Shown here piece by piece: positions 11,289 through 21,317 of a stretch of DNA of 53,134 nucleotides. The stretch's first letter is position 1. Each line of letters opens with the position of its first letter. The notes under the pieces were generated by a model, which was given only the letters and a program-made list of their open reading frames with translations, was not told the DNA's origin and ran no database searches. The DNA is taken from positions 1-53,134 of the forward strand of contig JAAXXZ010000007.1 of NCBI GenBank assembly GCA_013334245.1, read 5' to 3'. The DNA is from Candidatus Moraniibacteriota bacterium (GTDB lineage Bacteria > Patescibacteriota > Minisyncoccia > Moranbacterales > UBA1568). Both the position numbers and the translations under genes were made by a program.

Positions 11289-11387
11289 GAGTGTAAAGCG
11301 TAAAGCAAAAAACGTATAATTTATTCATTTTTTACCACTCTATGGAGTCATACCTAAATAACTTATTTTGTTGTATATCGTTATCAG

Positions 11388-11421
11388 AGGAGTTCGACTC
11401 CCTATAGGGAGTCGAACTCCT
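11388..11421. repeat. Perfect 34-bp palindrome
   Basis: AGGAGTTCGACTCCCTA|TAGGGAGTCGAACTCCT, exact inverted repeat. Confidence 0.95.
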
Positions 11422-11455
11422 GAACGTAACAGCGATTCAGTTAATTTGGTATCAC

Positions 11456-14400
11456 TTACTCCGAGCCGAAATCAAGCGATTCATCCGATACGTCGGAAGC
11501 AAGAGGCGCCTGATTCGATACATCCGCTGTCGCTCCGGATTTTCCAGACCGTTTCCAGACACAGTCTGTTTCGCCGTCTCCACCCGAGACCCATCCAGCA
11601 TCGGCACGGCAGATACAGGTGGTATAGAGCGAGGTAAGAGCAATTGCGGAGTCATGTTCATCGTCGCACTTGTACGGAGCTTCTTCGTTCTTGCGAAGGC
11701 GCATCGTTCCGTTGACATCAAGTTCGGCGCCGGGTTTGGCTGTATCGAAACCGATTCCAAGCCTCCCATCAAGCAGTACGTCCCCACGCTCGTCTTTCAT
11801 GACGACGTCGCCGAGATGGAAAGCGCCGTAGAAATCCATAAGGACAGCATGCTCGTCGCGGAGAAGGACCATGTCCGACTCGAGGGAGGAGAGGCGGGCA
11901 TCTTGCATGGAGAGGGGGACGAGAGCAGCCTCGGCAGAAAGAACGCGGGAATCAAGGGCGGTGATACGGACATCAAGCAGATTATTGCTATCCTCCAGTG
12001 TATCACTGATTATGTGGAGTTGCGCGTCAACGGAGGTCTGAAGTTCTGAAAGGGTCGTAGCTGTCTTTCCAGTCGAAAGTTCGAATTGAGAGGATAGGAA
12101 TTCGATCTCGGCCTGCTGTCCCTGTATTGCAGAGACTGTGTACGGGACGAGGCCGAGATAATTGACAGCAAGCTTGCCATCGGGACCAGTCGAGACGAGG
12201 TTCGGGAAAACATCTTGCACATCCTGAGCAATAAGACCGGTATGAGAGGGGCTGCTTTCCGATTCCTTCTTCCACCGGAAAGAGACGGGGTTAAGGGAAG
12301 TGATGAGAGAGAGGGATGTCGCAGAAGAGATAGCGACAATATCCTTCTTGAGAGCCTGATCAGAAGAACAGATGAGAGCGGTACTCGTCGGGTTTATGGT
12401 GCAGGTGCCGTTCATGTCGGTGAAGCCAGCGACATCGCCGTCAGTCGAGCGAGAGACATGAAGAAGATATGAGGGGCCAGTGGTGCCGATACCCACATTC
12501 CCCCGCAAAGCAGTCGTCACGATAGATGAGTTCCCCAAGACCACCGTATTGCTCCCCAAGCCGATAGCCGAAGCACCGATGACTATCTGGTTTGTCTGCC
12601 CTGCTCCATTGGCACGCGTATCGTAGCCGAGGAAGAGGGAGTTGTTGCCTGTCGTATTGCCTGTCGAACCGTCGGCGAGGAAGCGACCGGCATCCACTCC
12701 CACTGCGGAATTCTGGTAGCCCGTGGTGTTGGCATAGAAAGCATTCACTCCGACTGCGGAGTTGTTGTTGCCCGTGGTGTTGGAACGGAGGGCATCTGCT
12801 CCTATTGCGGTATTAAAGGAGCCGGATGAATTTAAGCGCAGGGCACCCACTCCTATGGCCGAATTTCCATTACCCGTGGTGTTGGAGAGAAGGGCAGACG
12901 TTCCCAGCCCGGCGTTGGAATTACCAATCGTGTTGATGGAGAGAACATTCAGCCCGATACCCGTATTGTATGAAGCTTGATACGTCTGTGTCGCCGTATT
13001 CCCCATGGTGAAGTTCCCCGCATTCTCACCGAGGAAAAGGTTGCCACCGTCTGTCGTAATCCCGTTACCGTTCAGTCCGTAGTTGAAGTTGTGGAGGAAG
13101 CGATTGGAACCCTTGTACAGCACACCGTATTGCGCGGCGTAGGTGGTATTATCCACACGGATATTTCCCGAAGCGATGTCGAGTTTCTGGGCGGGAGAGG
13201 TGGTGCCGATGCCGACGTTGCCAGAGGAAAGTACGGACATCTTTATATTAGAACCGCTATATGCACCAGCACCTCCAGCAGAGATCCGAACAGCTGCATA
13301 ACCGTTTATAAATGTGTTATCACTTGGAGCCACACCGAAAATTGCTTGTGCACCCGTAACGATATTAAACGGATTAGCCGCGTTATAGTTTTGTTCAAAA
13401 TATGTAGCGTAAGTCGTAGGACCTGAAGTTGTCCTCAAAGCGATCCTTGCGCCATTTCCACTCACTGTAAGTTTTTCAGTAGGACTCGTCGTTCCAATAC
13501 CGACGTTGCCTGTGTCTTTAACGGTAAACAAATTCGTATTGATATTATCTGTATCAATATTTATCTTAAACATATCTCTACCTACTGCATCAGAAACAGA
13601 ACCTATCTGTAAAACAGGATAAATAGTTGAAGTGGCAGCTCCATCAATTTTAACCATACCTACAACATCTAATGCTCTAGAAGGACTCCCCGTCCCAATC
13701 CCCACGTTCCCGTTATTGAGCACCGTCAAAGCCGTCGTTCCTCCGTTGTTCCCGACCAACATCTGTATGGCGGGAGAGGTGAGCGTCCCGTTCCCCGAAG
13801 TCCCCTGAAGTTTGAGAATATCCGTCACGCCCGAACCCCCGACGAAGGTGTTCGCCCGGACGGAACCGTTCACATCCAACGCGAATCCGGGAGACGTCGT
13901 CCCGATACCCAACCGATTGCCCGTATCGTCCCAGAAGAGGTTCGCATTGTCCTGTGCCAGGATGCCGGAAGCGCCGACGAAGGCGACGCTTCCCTGCGTG
14001 AGCGGGTTCGAAAGGCCGGTACCGCCGAGGGAGGCGGGCAGGGCCGAAGCGACAGTCCAGGTGCCGGAGGAGAGGATCGGGACACCGGTGTCGGAAGAGG
14101 TGTCTATTCCGGTACCGCCTGAGCGGGGGGAGATCGGGGAGGCGGTCGTGAGGGGTCCGACAAGGTCGAGTCCCCCGTCCTCGGTGAAGGCGGAGCCGGC
14201 ACCGATGTTGAGGATGCGGAAACCCGAGAGGTCGAGGTCGGCGGTCGGGACGAGGACACCCTCGACCGTCCCGGAGAAGGAGGCGTGTTGCGCATAGAGG
14301 GTCTTCCATCGGACATCGGGATCGCCGAGGTCGTACGTTCCCGTGTCCTGCGGAAGGATATCCTCGAAGGACGAGGTATCCTTCACCGAAAGACCGCTCC

Positions 14401-15274
14401 TGATGACGAGGCTCCCGCCTATGGTGCCGCCGGAGGCGGAGAGGCGGGTCTTGATCTCGTCGGAGAGCTGTCCGGAGACATCGAGTCCGGAATCGGCGAT
14501 CGCGTGATCGAGTTCCCCTTTCGTACGACCGAGATCGCTCTTCAGGGAGTCGTTCGTCTCGGTGAGGCTGCCGCGGAGGTTGCCGACGGACTTCGCGACG
14601 GCGGCCTGGAAGGAGAGGTCGGAGGAGGATTCCTTCCCGAGGAGAGGGGCCATGGCGGAAGCGAGGTACTCCGTCATGGGACGGTATGCGTCGGAAAAAG
14701 CGACGAGGGAGAGGATGAACAGGGAGAGGACGGCGAAGAAAGAGGCCTGGAAGAGCTTTTTCCGGAAGGCCGGGAAGGAAGAGATGCGGTCGGTGTCCTT
14801 GTCGCGGAAATACCGGGAGACCGCGTAAAGGAATGCGGCGAAGAGGAGGATGATCATCCCCCAGGAGAGGACGAGGAAGACCGTCTCGACGGAGGCGTTC
14901 CGGAGGAAGGCATCGGAAAGGACGATGAAGACGGGCAGGTAGCTGCCGGGACTGTAGAGGAGGTAGAAGCAGAAGGAGATGCCGAGGACGGCGGCGATGG
15001 TCTGGAGGGTCTCGATCCGGATCCGCTCGCGCACCCCGTCGACGGGGTTCGGGAGATCGGCGGCGATTTTCCGATAGGCACGGTACCGGAGGTATGCCGT
15101 GACGGAGACGGCGAGGATGAGGATGAAGGGCAGGAAGGAGAAGACGAGGTCGATCACGGCCATGAAAAATCCGGCATCGATCCACTTGAGGAAGACGAAG
15201 AGGACGACGGCGAGGACGGCATACGCCGAGACGGTCCGATTCCGGAAGGAGAAGAGGGGTCGGGGATCCGACAT
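11456..15274 (-). CDS. Large membrane-anchored fibre-like protein with C-terminal S74-type intramolecular chaperone domain
   Basis: 1272 aa; several N-terminal TM segments; many NVGIGTTSP repeats; head-like NTAIGADALRSNTTGNNNSAVGVNA repeats; SDQALKKDIVAI...LNPVSFRWKKE...TGLIAQDVQDVFPNLV typical of peptidase_S74 tail-spike chaperones. Confidence 0.9.
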   Translation of the reverse strand: MSDPRPLFSFRNRTVSAYAVLAVVLFVFLKWIDAGFFMAVIDLVFSFLPFILILAVSVTAYLRYRAYRKIAADLPNPVDGVRERIRIETLQTIAAVLGISFCFYLLYSPGSYLPVFIVLSDAFLRNASVETVFLVLSWGMIILLFAAFLYAVSRYFRDKDTDRISSFPAFRKKLFQASFFAVLSLFILSLVAFSDAYRPMTEYLASAMAPLLGKESSSDLSFQAAVAKSVGNLRGSLTETNDSLKSDLGRTKGELDHAIADSGLDVSGQLSDEIKTRLSASGGTIGGSLVIRSGLSVKDTSSFEDILPQDTGTYDLGDPDVRWKTLYAQHASFSGTVEGVLVPTADLDLSGFRILNIGAGSAFTEDGGLDLVGPLTTASPISPRSGGTGIDTSSDTGVPILSSGTWTVASALPASLGGTGLSNPLTQGSVAFVGASGILAQDNANLFWDDTGNRLGIGTTSPGFALDVNGSVRANTFVGGSGVTDILKLQGTSGNGTLTSPAIQMLVGNNGGTTALTVLNNGNVGIGTGSPSRALDVVGMVKIDGAATSTIYPVLQIGSVSDAVGRDMFKINIDTDNINTNLFTVKDTGNVGIGTTSPTEKLTVSGNGARIALRTTSGPTTYATYFEQNYNAANPFNIVTGAQAIFGVAPSDNTFINGYAAVRISAGGAGAYSGSNIKMSVLSSGNVGIGTTSPAQKLDIASGNIRVDNTTYAAQYGVLYKGSNRFLHNFNYGLNGNGITTDGGNLFLGENAGNFTMGNTATQTYQASYNTGIGLNVLSINTIGNSNAGLGTSALLSNTTGNGNSAIGVGALRLNSSGSFNTAIGADALRSNTTGNNNSAVGVNAFYANTTGYQNSAVGVDAGRFLADGSTGNTTGNNSLFLGYDTRANGAGQTNQIVIGASAIGLGSNTVVLGNSSIVTTALRGNVGIGTTGPSYLLHVSRSTDGDVAGFTDMNGTCTINPTSTALICSSDQALKKDIVAISSATSLSLITSLNPVSFRWKKESESSPSHTGLIAQDVQDVFPNLVSTGPDGKLAVNYLGLVPYTVSAIQGQQAEIEFLSSQFELSTGKTATTLSELQTSVDAQLHIISDTLEDSNNLLDVRITALDSRVLSAEAALVPLSMQDARLSSLESDMVLLRDEHAVLMDFYGAFHLGDVVMKDERGDVLLDGRLGIGFDTAKPGAELDVNGTMRLRKNEEAPYKCDDEHDSAIALTSLYTTCICRADAGWVSGGDGETDCVWKRSGKSGATADVSNQAPLASDVSDESLDFGSE

Positions 15275-15535
15275 ATCGTGAAAACGTGTGTGTTTTTACC
15301 GCATATCGACCGGCTTTTCGGCCGGTTCTCACGAGGGAAGTATAGCACGGAAAAGGGCGAGGAGGAAGGGGGTTGGCCGCGGAACCCGGCATGGCGAAGG
15401 CCGGCTTCGAATCGATGGGAATCATCCAAAGGCAGAGCCCCGAGACATTGGCGGCTTGCCATACCGGACCCGATACGGAATCCGGTCGCGCGAGGGTGGA
15501 TATATGTGTGGCAAACTTCGGAGCATGCGAGCGCT

Positions 15536-16297
15536 TTACTTGAGTTCTTTCCAATCAAATCCCCACGGGTCAGTCTTCCGTCCAGGCGCGATGTCGGAAT
15601 GACCGAGCACGTACTTTATGGAGTATTTTGATTTCAACGAGGCAATAAGAGACTTCAAGCTCGCATACTGGGACGATGTCGGCGAGTCCGTATCCTTTCC
15701 GATAACTTCGATGCCGATCGAGAACTCGTTCACTCTGGCACGACCGTCGGGCATTTTCGATACGCCCGCATGATATGCCACGTCTCGATCCTCCACCAGC
15801 CGATAAATCATCCCCTTCCGATCGATCAGGTAGTGTGCGGAAACCCCGTACTGCCGATATTCCTCTATGATACCGGAGACGGAGTACGGGTCGCTCCCGA
15901 GAGCATCGTATGACGAATGTACGACGATCGTATCGATATCGCGAGACGACCGGTTCTCATATCCGAACGACACGAGCCTGTCGACGATCGAAAGGCCGGT
16001 CGTTTTTTTCGGTTCCTCGGTGGCGGTATTCTTCGTTTCGCTTTTCCCCGCACTCACTGTCGGCTCCTCGACGGGTTTCGCCTCCGGATTCACGGATTCC
16101 GCTCCTGCCGATGCATCGGCCGACCCGGAAACGGAACTGTCTTTAACGGCAACGTTTTCCTCCGACACGGCAACCGACGCCTCGCGATCGTCATTTCCGA
16201 ACGACAGTTTTTGCCGACTGAAAAAGGCGAACAAACACGATGCTACAAGGATGAGAACAATCGCGACGACGGCGACTTTTTTCGGTATGGATATCAT
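15536..16297 (-). CDS. N-acetylmuramoyl-L-alanine amidase (Amidase_2/PGRP-like), membrane-anchored
   Basis: N-terminal TM; IDTIVVHSSYDALG...YGVSAHYLIDRKGMIYRLVEDRDVAYHAG...SIGIEVIG...YVLGHSDIAPGRKTDPWGFDW. Confidence 0.9.
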   Translation of the reverse strand: MISIPKKVAVVAIVLILVASCLFAFFSRQKLSFGNDDREASVAVSEENVAVKDSSVSGSADASAGAESVNPEAKPVEEPTVSAGKSETKNTATEEPKKTTGLSIVDRLVSFGYENRSSRDIDTIVVHSSYDALGSDPYSVSGIIEEYRQYGVSAHYLIDRKGMIYRLVEDRDVAYHAGVSKMPDGRARVNEFSIGIEVIGKDTDSPTSSQYASLKSLIASLKSKYSIKYVLGHSDIAPGRKTDPWGFDWKELK

Positions 16298-16459
16298 ATG
16301 CCGAGTATATCACGAAGCGAAAACCGCCCCGACCAGACGGAGCGGCTTCACCCCGTAAAGCCGTGCGGGCACTGCTACGGGGCACGCTTTCGCCAGCCCG
16401 CAACGCTCTATGCAGCTTATGCGGGCGGGACTTTCGACTTGTGCCTTTCGACTCAGTCC

Positions 16460-16741
16460 CTACTTCTTTCCCTTCTTGCCATGCGTGGCGATAAGCGCCG
16501 CGGCCGCACCGAGCGCCGCCGATATGCCGGACGCCATCGCCATCGCCTTCTCGGGGTTCTTTCGGATATAAGCATCCGCCTGCTTCACGGACGCGTCGAC
16601 CGACTTCTTGATCTTCGCCGCTTCTTTCTCGATCGCCTTGCGACCCTTCTCGATCTCCTTTTCGAACTGCTTCTTCACGTCCTCCACCAGGGGAGATGAC
16701 GTCTTCTTGGCAGACTTCTTCGCCGCGGTTTTCTTTGTCAT
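16460..16741 (-). CDS. Lysine-rich DUF883/ElaB-YqjD-like small membrane protein
   Basis: 93 aa; KKTAAKKSAKK N-terminus, coiled-coil centre, IRKNPEKAMAMASGISAALGAAAALIATHGKKGKK C-terminal TM. Confidence 0.65.
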   Translation of the reverse strand: MTKKTAAKKSAKKTSSPLVEDVKKQFEKEIEKGRKAIEKEAAKIKKSVDASVKQADAYIRKNPEKAMAMASGISAALGAAAALIATHGKKGKK

Positions 16742-16785
16742 ACCGTTGTGATTATTATTTACGGTTAACGAAAATACGTTGTGCC

Positions 16786-17181
16786 CTACCGACCCTTGTG
16801 TGCGAACACCGAAACGATGATAGCGGACGCGAACACCAGAACGCCGACGACGATCTCTCCGACTCCCGGCGTCCCGTACAGGAAATCCAACAACCTCGCG
16901 AATCCGCTGAACAGGAACCAGATTCCGAACGCCCCCAAGAGCACCGCGAACGCACGACGGAGCAGCATGCTCGTGACCTCCTCGATTCCCGAGGAAATGC
17001 TCGATACGACGCTCTCGATCAATTTTTTCACGCCACCGAATATCGCCTCGAACACGAACGCCGACCCGAAATCATGCTCGCCGCCCTCACGTTTCGTCTT
17101 GTTCCCTTCCGGGACGATGTCTATTCTCATATGTTTGTATCCGTTCAACCTTACAAAATTCATGATACCACGGATTGGCAT
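16786..17181 (-). CDS. Small membrane protein, hypothetical
   Basis: 131 aa with two hydrophobic segments; start may lie further in at MRIDIVPEGNK. Confidence 0.6.
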   Translation of the reverse strand: MPIRGIMNFVRLNGYKHMRIDIVPEGNKTKREGGEHDFGSAFVFEAIFGGVKKLIESVVSSISSGIEEVTSMLLRRAFAVLLGAFGIWFLFSGFARLLDFLYGTPGVGEIVVGVLVFASAIIVSVFAHKGR

Positions 17182-17236
17182 CCCATTTCAAGAATATTTC
17201 TGGTATGATGGCAAAAAAAGAATCCGAACTGACACT

Positions 17237-20038
17237 ATGCATCGCAGACGGTCTCCCATCATCCCGACAATTCTCGCCCTCTCTTTTTTTATCTCCTCGT
17301 CTCCCTCCCTTGCGGATACGATGACGGATGCGCCAGCCGAAGACACGACGACTGTTTCGGAGCAAACCGACACTCCTTCCGCGGGAAACGACGGTGCCAC
17401 AAAAAACGATTCCGAAAGCACTCCGAGCGTGGATGCTGGAGCCATTTCCGTGCCGCCCATCGTAATGCCGGCTGTGGAAACAGCCCCAGAGCCGGCATTA
17501 TCGATTCCATCGTCACCGCTGCCTTCGCCTGCAAACGATTCGGCCTCTTCGGACGCACTTCCCGAAACAGGGCGATTTGCCACAGAACCAGATCCTTCGA
17601 TGACGGTGGCCCAGCCTCCCTCCACAATCACGACAAACGTGCAACTATCCGAACCCGCCGCGACAACTCCCCCATCGATTCAGAGCACGGAAACCGCCGC
17701 TCCGATCGTGGCCATCGACGTTCCGGATATCGTCATGACCAAGGTGGGAATCGACTGGAACGGAAAGACGGGTAACGATTACATCGAATTGTATAACCGC
17801 TCAGAACGAAATATCGTTCTCGACACCGATTGGAGCCTTCGAAAGCTCCCGTCAACCGCAAACCCGACACTGGGAGATTCGGTCGTCACGTTCCCGAAGA
17901 GCGGGATATGTCTGCCTCCCGGCGGACACCTTCTGTGGATGAACAAGATCGCCGAGGAATCGCTGAAAAACATGCTCGGCCCCTCGGATATTCAGAATTC
18001 GAACACGCTCACAAGCAAGAACGGCATCGTCCTCGTCCACGATAAGGAAATAACCGACACGTTCCCGGGAAATATCGGCACGGGGAACAACGCCCGGAAC
18101 ATGACCGATTTCAGCTGGAAAAACGGTGGGAATCCGTCCCTTCAGGGCAGCACGGAGGATATGAAGTGTGTCGAACCCGCACCGGAAAAGATAGGCCTCG
18201 TCCTGAGCGAGATTCGCATCGAGGGAGACGTTTCGAACGATGAATTCGTCGAACTCTATAACGCCGGAACAGGAAAAGTGAACCTCTCCGGATTCGATCT
18301 CATCAGGAAATACGCATCGGAAACGAACGACGGCGGAACGATTGCACGGACCGGCAAGGAATCTTCCGTGACTAAAAGCTTCCCGGACTTCGAACTCGCG
18401 CCCGGCGCATATTATCTGTGGGCGAACAAGGACGGGAAATATGCGAGTCCATTCGCGGACACCCAGACAGGCTATCCCCTTTCGGAAAACAATGCCCTGG
18501 CGTTCAGAAAGAAGGACGGGACGATTATCGACTCGGTTGCCTGGGGTTCAGACACCGATGTGACGCGTTTCGCAATGACCGACCCGACGCTCCCCAACCC
18601 CGGAAAAGGCAGTCTGGTACGGGATCTTCGCGGCGTATCATGGAGCGTGTCCGACAAACCGACCCCTACGAACAACCGAAACGAGACGATGACAGATCCC
18701 GAATTGCCGGTCCCTCCTCCACCAGGCACCATACGCATCAACGAAATCTTTCCGAATCCGAAAGAAAAAGGCGAGGCGAACGAATGGATCGAACTTTTGA
18801 ACACGGGAACAGAATCAATCTCGCTTCTCGGCTGGACACTCCGAAGCGGATCGGGAAGGTTCACGTGGACCGAGAAACTCCCGGACGAGCAGACGGTGAT
18901 TCCGGCCGGCGGGTTTCTCGTGCTTCCGCGCTCACTCACCCGACTCGCCCTGCGAAACACAGACGGGACGGTGACACTCATGGCGCCCGACGGTATGACG
19001 GTCATGGACGCCGTTTCCTACGACAGAACGACCGAAGGCGCCTCTTACGGGTTCGCCGATTCCGGCAGGTTCCGATGGAGCAAAACACTCACACCTGGCG
19101 CAATCAATAATTTTGGCAAAGAACCAAAAGCGAAAAAGTCGACTATTCCTAAAAAGGGATATCGTGGGATGCTCGTCCCTTTTTCCGCCGAGGGAAACAA
19201 GAAAGGCATGAAATACGTCTGGGACTTCGGCGACGGACACAAGAGCTATCTCGAAGCGACGAGTCATCGGTTTTCGAAGACCGGGACGTATCGCGGCATG
19301 CTCACGCTCCGTGACGGTATCGAAGAATACGTGAAACCGTTCACGATCAGGATCGGAAAATATCCGAACCGGAATATCCACCTCACCGAACTGTGCCCGA
19401 ACCCGGCCGGAACCGATACCGGCAACGAATGGGTACGAATCAGGAACGATGATACGAAACGTATCGACCTTTCCGGATGGATTATCGCCAGTGCGACGGA
19501 AAAGACAAAGCTGGTGAACCACGTCATCCTTACCGACCGATCGATCGGCCCCGGCGAGGAGATTGTCCTCACTCGTGTCGACTCCCGCTTCACGCTTCCG
19601 AACGAACGTGCGGTCATCGAGCTGCGCCGTCCCGACGGAAAGGCCGTCCAGACGATCGAATATGTCCAAGACGGCGGCGCGACGGAAAACGCCGTCTTCA
19701 CGGAAATCGACGACTCCGTATGGACCTGGTCCGTACCGGAAACAGATAGGGATATCCCGATGCTTTCATCGGCTGATAACGAAACGGAGTCGGACGATAT
19801 CGAAGAAGCGAATCCGTTCGAGGCCGGCATATCCGCGGATCCGGATTCGGACCGACTCTCCTTCGGAGAGTTCGTCTCCCTCGGCACGCCGTACGATCCC
19901 GTTCTCCCCGATTCCCTCCCCCGAGTCCTCGGTGCCTCCGACGAACGGCTGACGAACGGAGATTCGGCATCGGAATCGTTCCTCGACTCGCTGTTTCGGA
20001 TACTGAATGGACTCGCTGCCAAATCACAGACAATATGA
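17237..20038 (+). CDS. Secreted multidomain protein with repeated lamin-tail (LTD) domains and a PKD domain
   Basis: Start at MHRRRSPIIPTILALSFFISSSPSLADT (signal peptide). Four LTD-like units (NDYIELYNRS, NDEFVELYNAG, NEWIELLNTG, NEWVRIRNDD) and a PKD-like YVWDFGDGHKS. The upstream extension of the ORF is spurious. Confidence 0.85.
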   Translation: MHRRRSPIIPTILALSFFISSSPSLADTMTDAPAEDTTTVSEQTDTPSAGNDGATKNDSESTPSVDAGAISVPPIVMPAVETAPEPALSIPSSPLPSPANDSASSDALPETGRFATEPDPSMTVAQPPSTITTNVQLSEPAATTPPSIQSTETAAPIVAIDVPDIVMTKVGIDWNGKTGNDYIELYNRSERNIVLDTDWSLRKLPSTANPTLGDSVVTFPKSGICLPPGGHLLWMNKIAEESLKNMLGPSDIQNSNTLTSKNGIVLVHDKEITDTFPGNIGTGNNARNMTDFSWKNGGNPSLQGSTEDMKCVEPAPEKIGLVLSEIRIEGDVSNDEFVELYNAGTGKVNLSGFDLIRKYASETNDGGTIARTGKESSVTKSFPDFELAPGAYYLWANKDGKYASPFADTQTGYPLSENNALAFRKKDGTIIDSVAWGSDTDVTRFAMTDPTLPNPGKGSLVRDLRGVSWSVSDKPTPTNNRNETMTDPELPVPPPPGTIRINEIFPNPKEKGEANEWIELLNTGTESISLLGWTLRSGSGRFTWTEKLPDEQTVIPAGGFLVLPRSLTRLALRNTDGTVTLMAPDGMTVMDAVSYDRTTEGASYGFADSGRFRWSKTLTPGAINNFGKEPKAKKSTIPKKGYRGMLVPFSAEGNKKGMKYVWDFGDGHKSYLEATSHRFSKTGTYRGMLTLRDGIEEYVKPFTIRIGKYPNRNIHLTELCPNPAGTDTGNEWVRIRNDDTKRIDLSGWIIASATEKTKLVNHVILTDRSIGPGEEIVLTRVDSRFTLPNERAVIELRRPDGKAVQTIEYVQDGGATENAVFTEIDDSVWTWSVPETDRDIPMLSSADNETESDDIEEANPFEAGISADPDSDRLSFGEFVSLGTPYDPVLPDSLPRVLGASDERLTNGDSASESFLDSLFRILNGLAAKSQTI

Positions 20039-20039
20039 A

Positions 20040-20069
20040 AAAACCGGAGTCTGGGAAGACTCCGGTTTT
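20040..20069. terminator. Bidirectional terminator between convergent genes
   Basis: AAAACCGGAGTCT-N4-AGACTCCGGTTTT. Confidence 0.8.
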
Positions 20070-20085
20070 CGAATGGAGGAAAAAC

Positions 20086-21186
20086 TTATGCCTCGCCGGC
20101 CTTGCGGGCCTTGCCGTAGGCGTCGGCCGCCTTGATGGCGGAGAAGACCGCTTCCGGCGTGATCGGCACGAGCTCGTTATAGATGGTCTCGCCTTCGGCA
20201 CAGGCCCGAACGGCGACTTTCATGAGGTCCTCGTCGGATACACCCTCGAGTCCGACCTGGGCGAGCGTCGTCGGCAGTCCGACGGACTCGCAGAAATCAT
20301 ACACCTCGTCGATGAAGTCGGCCGGTTTGTCGGTCAGGAAGACCGACGTGACGACGCCGATCGAAACTTTTTCTCCGTGGTAATACTTGTGCGTGGGTTC
20401 GAGTACGGTCAATCCGTTGTGCACGGCATGACACGACGCGATGCCTCCGCTCTCGAATCCGAGTCCGGACAGAAGCGTGTTGGCCTCGACGACCTTCTCG
20501 AACGCCGGCGTAACGACGCCCGTCTCATTCGATACCTTCGCGGCAACACCAAACTCCAAAAGCGTCTCGTAGCAGAGTTCCGCGAGCGCGTATGCCGTCA
20601 TGTTTCCCTTCTCACCCGCGAAATTGTTCGCGTATCTCGTCTGGCAGGATTTTGCCTCAAGCCAGGTCGAGAGCGCGTCGCCCATGCCGGATACGAGGAA
20701 CCGCACCGGCGCCTTCGCGATGACGGACGTGTCGACAAGAACGACGTTCGGGTTCGATGGAAGGAACAGGTATCTGTCGACCGCTCCTTCGTCGGTATAG
20801 ATGACCGAGAGCGCGCTGCATGGCGCATCCGTCGACGCGATGGTCGGCGCAATGATGACCGGAAGTGAAAGAGCGTGGGCGACCGCCTTGGCGGTATCGA
20901 TCGTCTTGCCGCCACCGACGGCGATCACGACCGAACTGCCGTCCGCCTTCACGAGTTCCGTGATACGGTCGATTTCCTTGTCGCTGCACTCCCCGTTGAA
21001 CTTTTCGAAAACGATATCGATTTCCTTCTTGATCTCGTCTTGGTAGCCGGGAATCACGGACTCGAACACGTACGGATCACAGATCGCGAACGCCTTCTTG
21101 CCGAACTTCGCCGACTCCTTGCCGAGACGCGACAACGCGCCCGCTCCCTGGACATACTTCCCGGGGAAAATACTCGCCTGAATCAT
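20086..21186 (-). CDS. gldA: Glycerol dehydrogenase-like iron-dependent dehydrogenase
   Basis: VIAVGGGKTIDTAKAVAHALSLPVIIAPTIASTDAPCSALSVIYTDEGAVDRYLFLPSNPNVVLVDTSVIAKAPVRFLVSGMGDALSTWLEA matches GldA. ORF extends to 21198. Confidence 0.88.
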   Translation of the reverse strand: MIQASIFPGKYVQGAGALSRLGKESAKFGKKAFAICDPYVFESVIPGYQDEIKKEIDIVFEKFNGECSDKEIDRITELVKADGSSVVIAVGGGKTIDTAKAVAHALSLPVIIAPTIASTDAPCSALSVIYTDEGAVDRYLFLPSNPNVVLVDTSVIAKAPVRFLVSGMGDALSTWLEAKSCQTRYANNFAGEKGNMTAYALAELCYETLLEFGVAAKVSNETGVVTPAFEKVVEANTLLSGLGFESGGIASCHAVHNGLTVLEPTHKYYHGEKVSIGVVTSVFLTDKPADFIDEVYDFCESVGLPTTLAQVGLEGVSDEDLMKVAVRACAEGETIYNELVPITPEAVFSAIKAADAYGKARKAGEA

Positions 21187-21216
21187 ACGCCTGTACACCT
21201 AACGGATTAATACGAA

Positions 21217-21246
21217 AAGACGGGCGCTTTTGGGGCACCCGTCTTT
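21217..21246 (-). terminator. Terminator downstream of nrdB
   Basis: AAAGACGGG...CCCGTCTTT inverted repeat. Confidence 0.65.
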
Positions 21247-21317
21247 CACGACTCCTGTAGTATAGCATGATTTTCGACACGTGTCCAACGCAGACACGCC
21301 GTCCGTCATAACCGGCA

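Noticed and set aside
13713-15554. 613-aa minus-strand ORF rich in Arg/Pro
   Set aside because: Alternate frame of the fibre gene; composition typical of a shadow ORF.
14285-15631. 448-aa plus-strand ORF rich in Glu/Gly/Asp
   Set aside because: Antisense to the N-terminal region of the S74 fibre gene; low-complexity translation.
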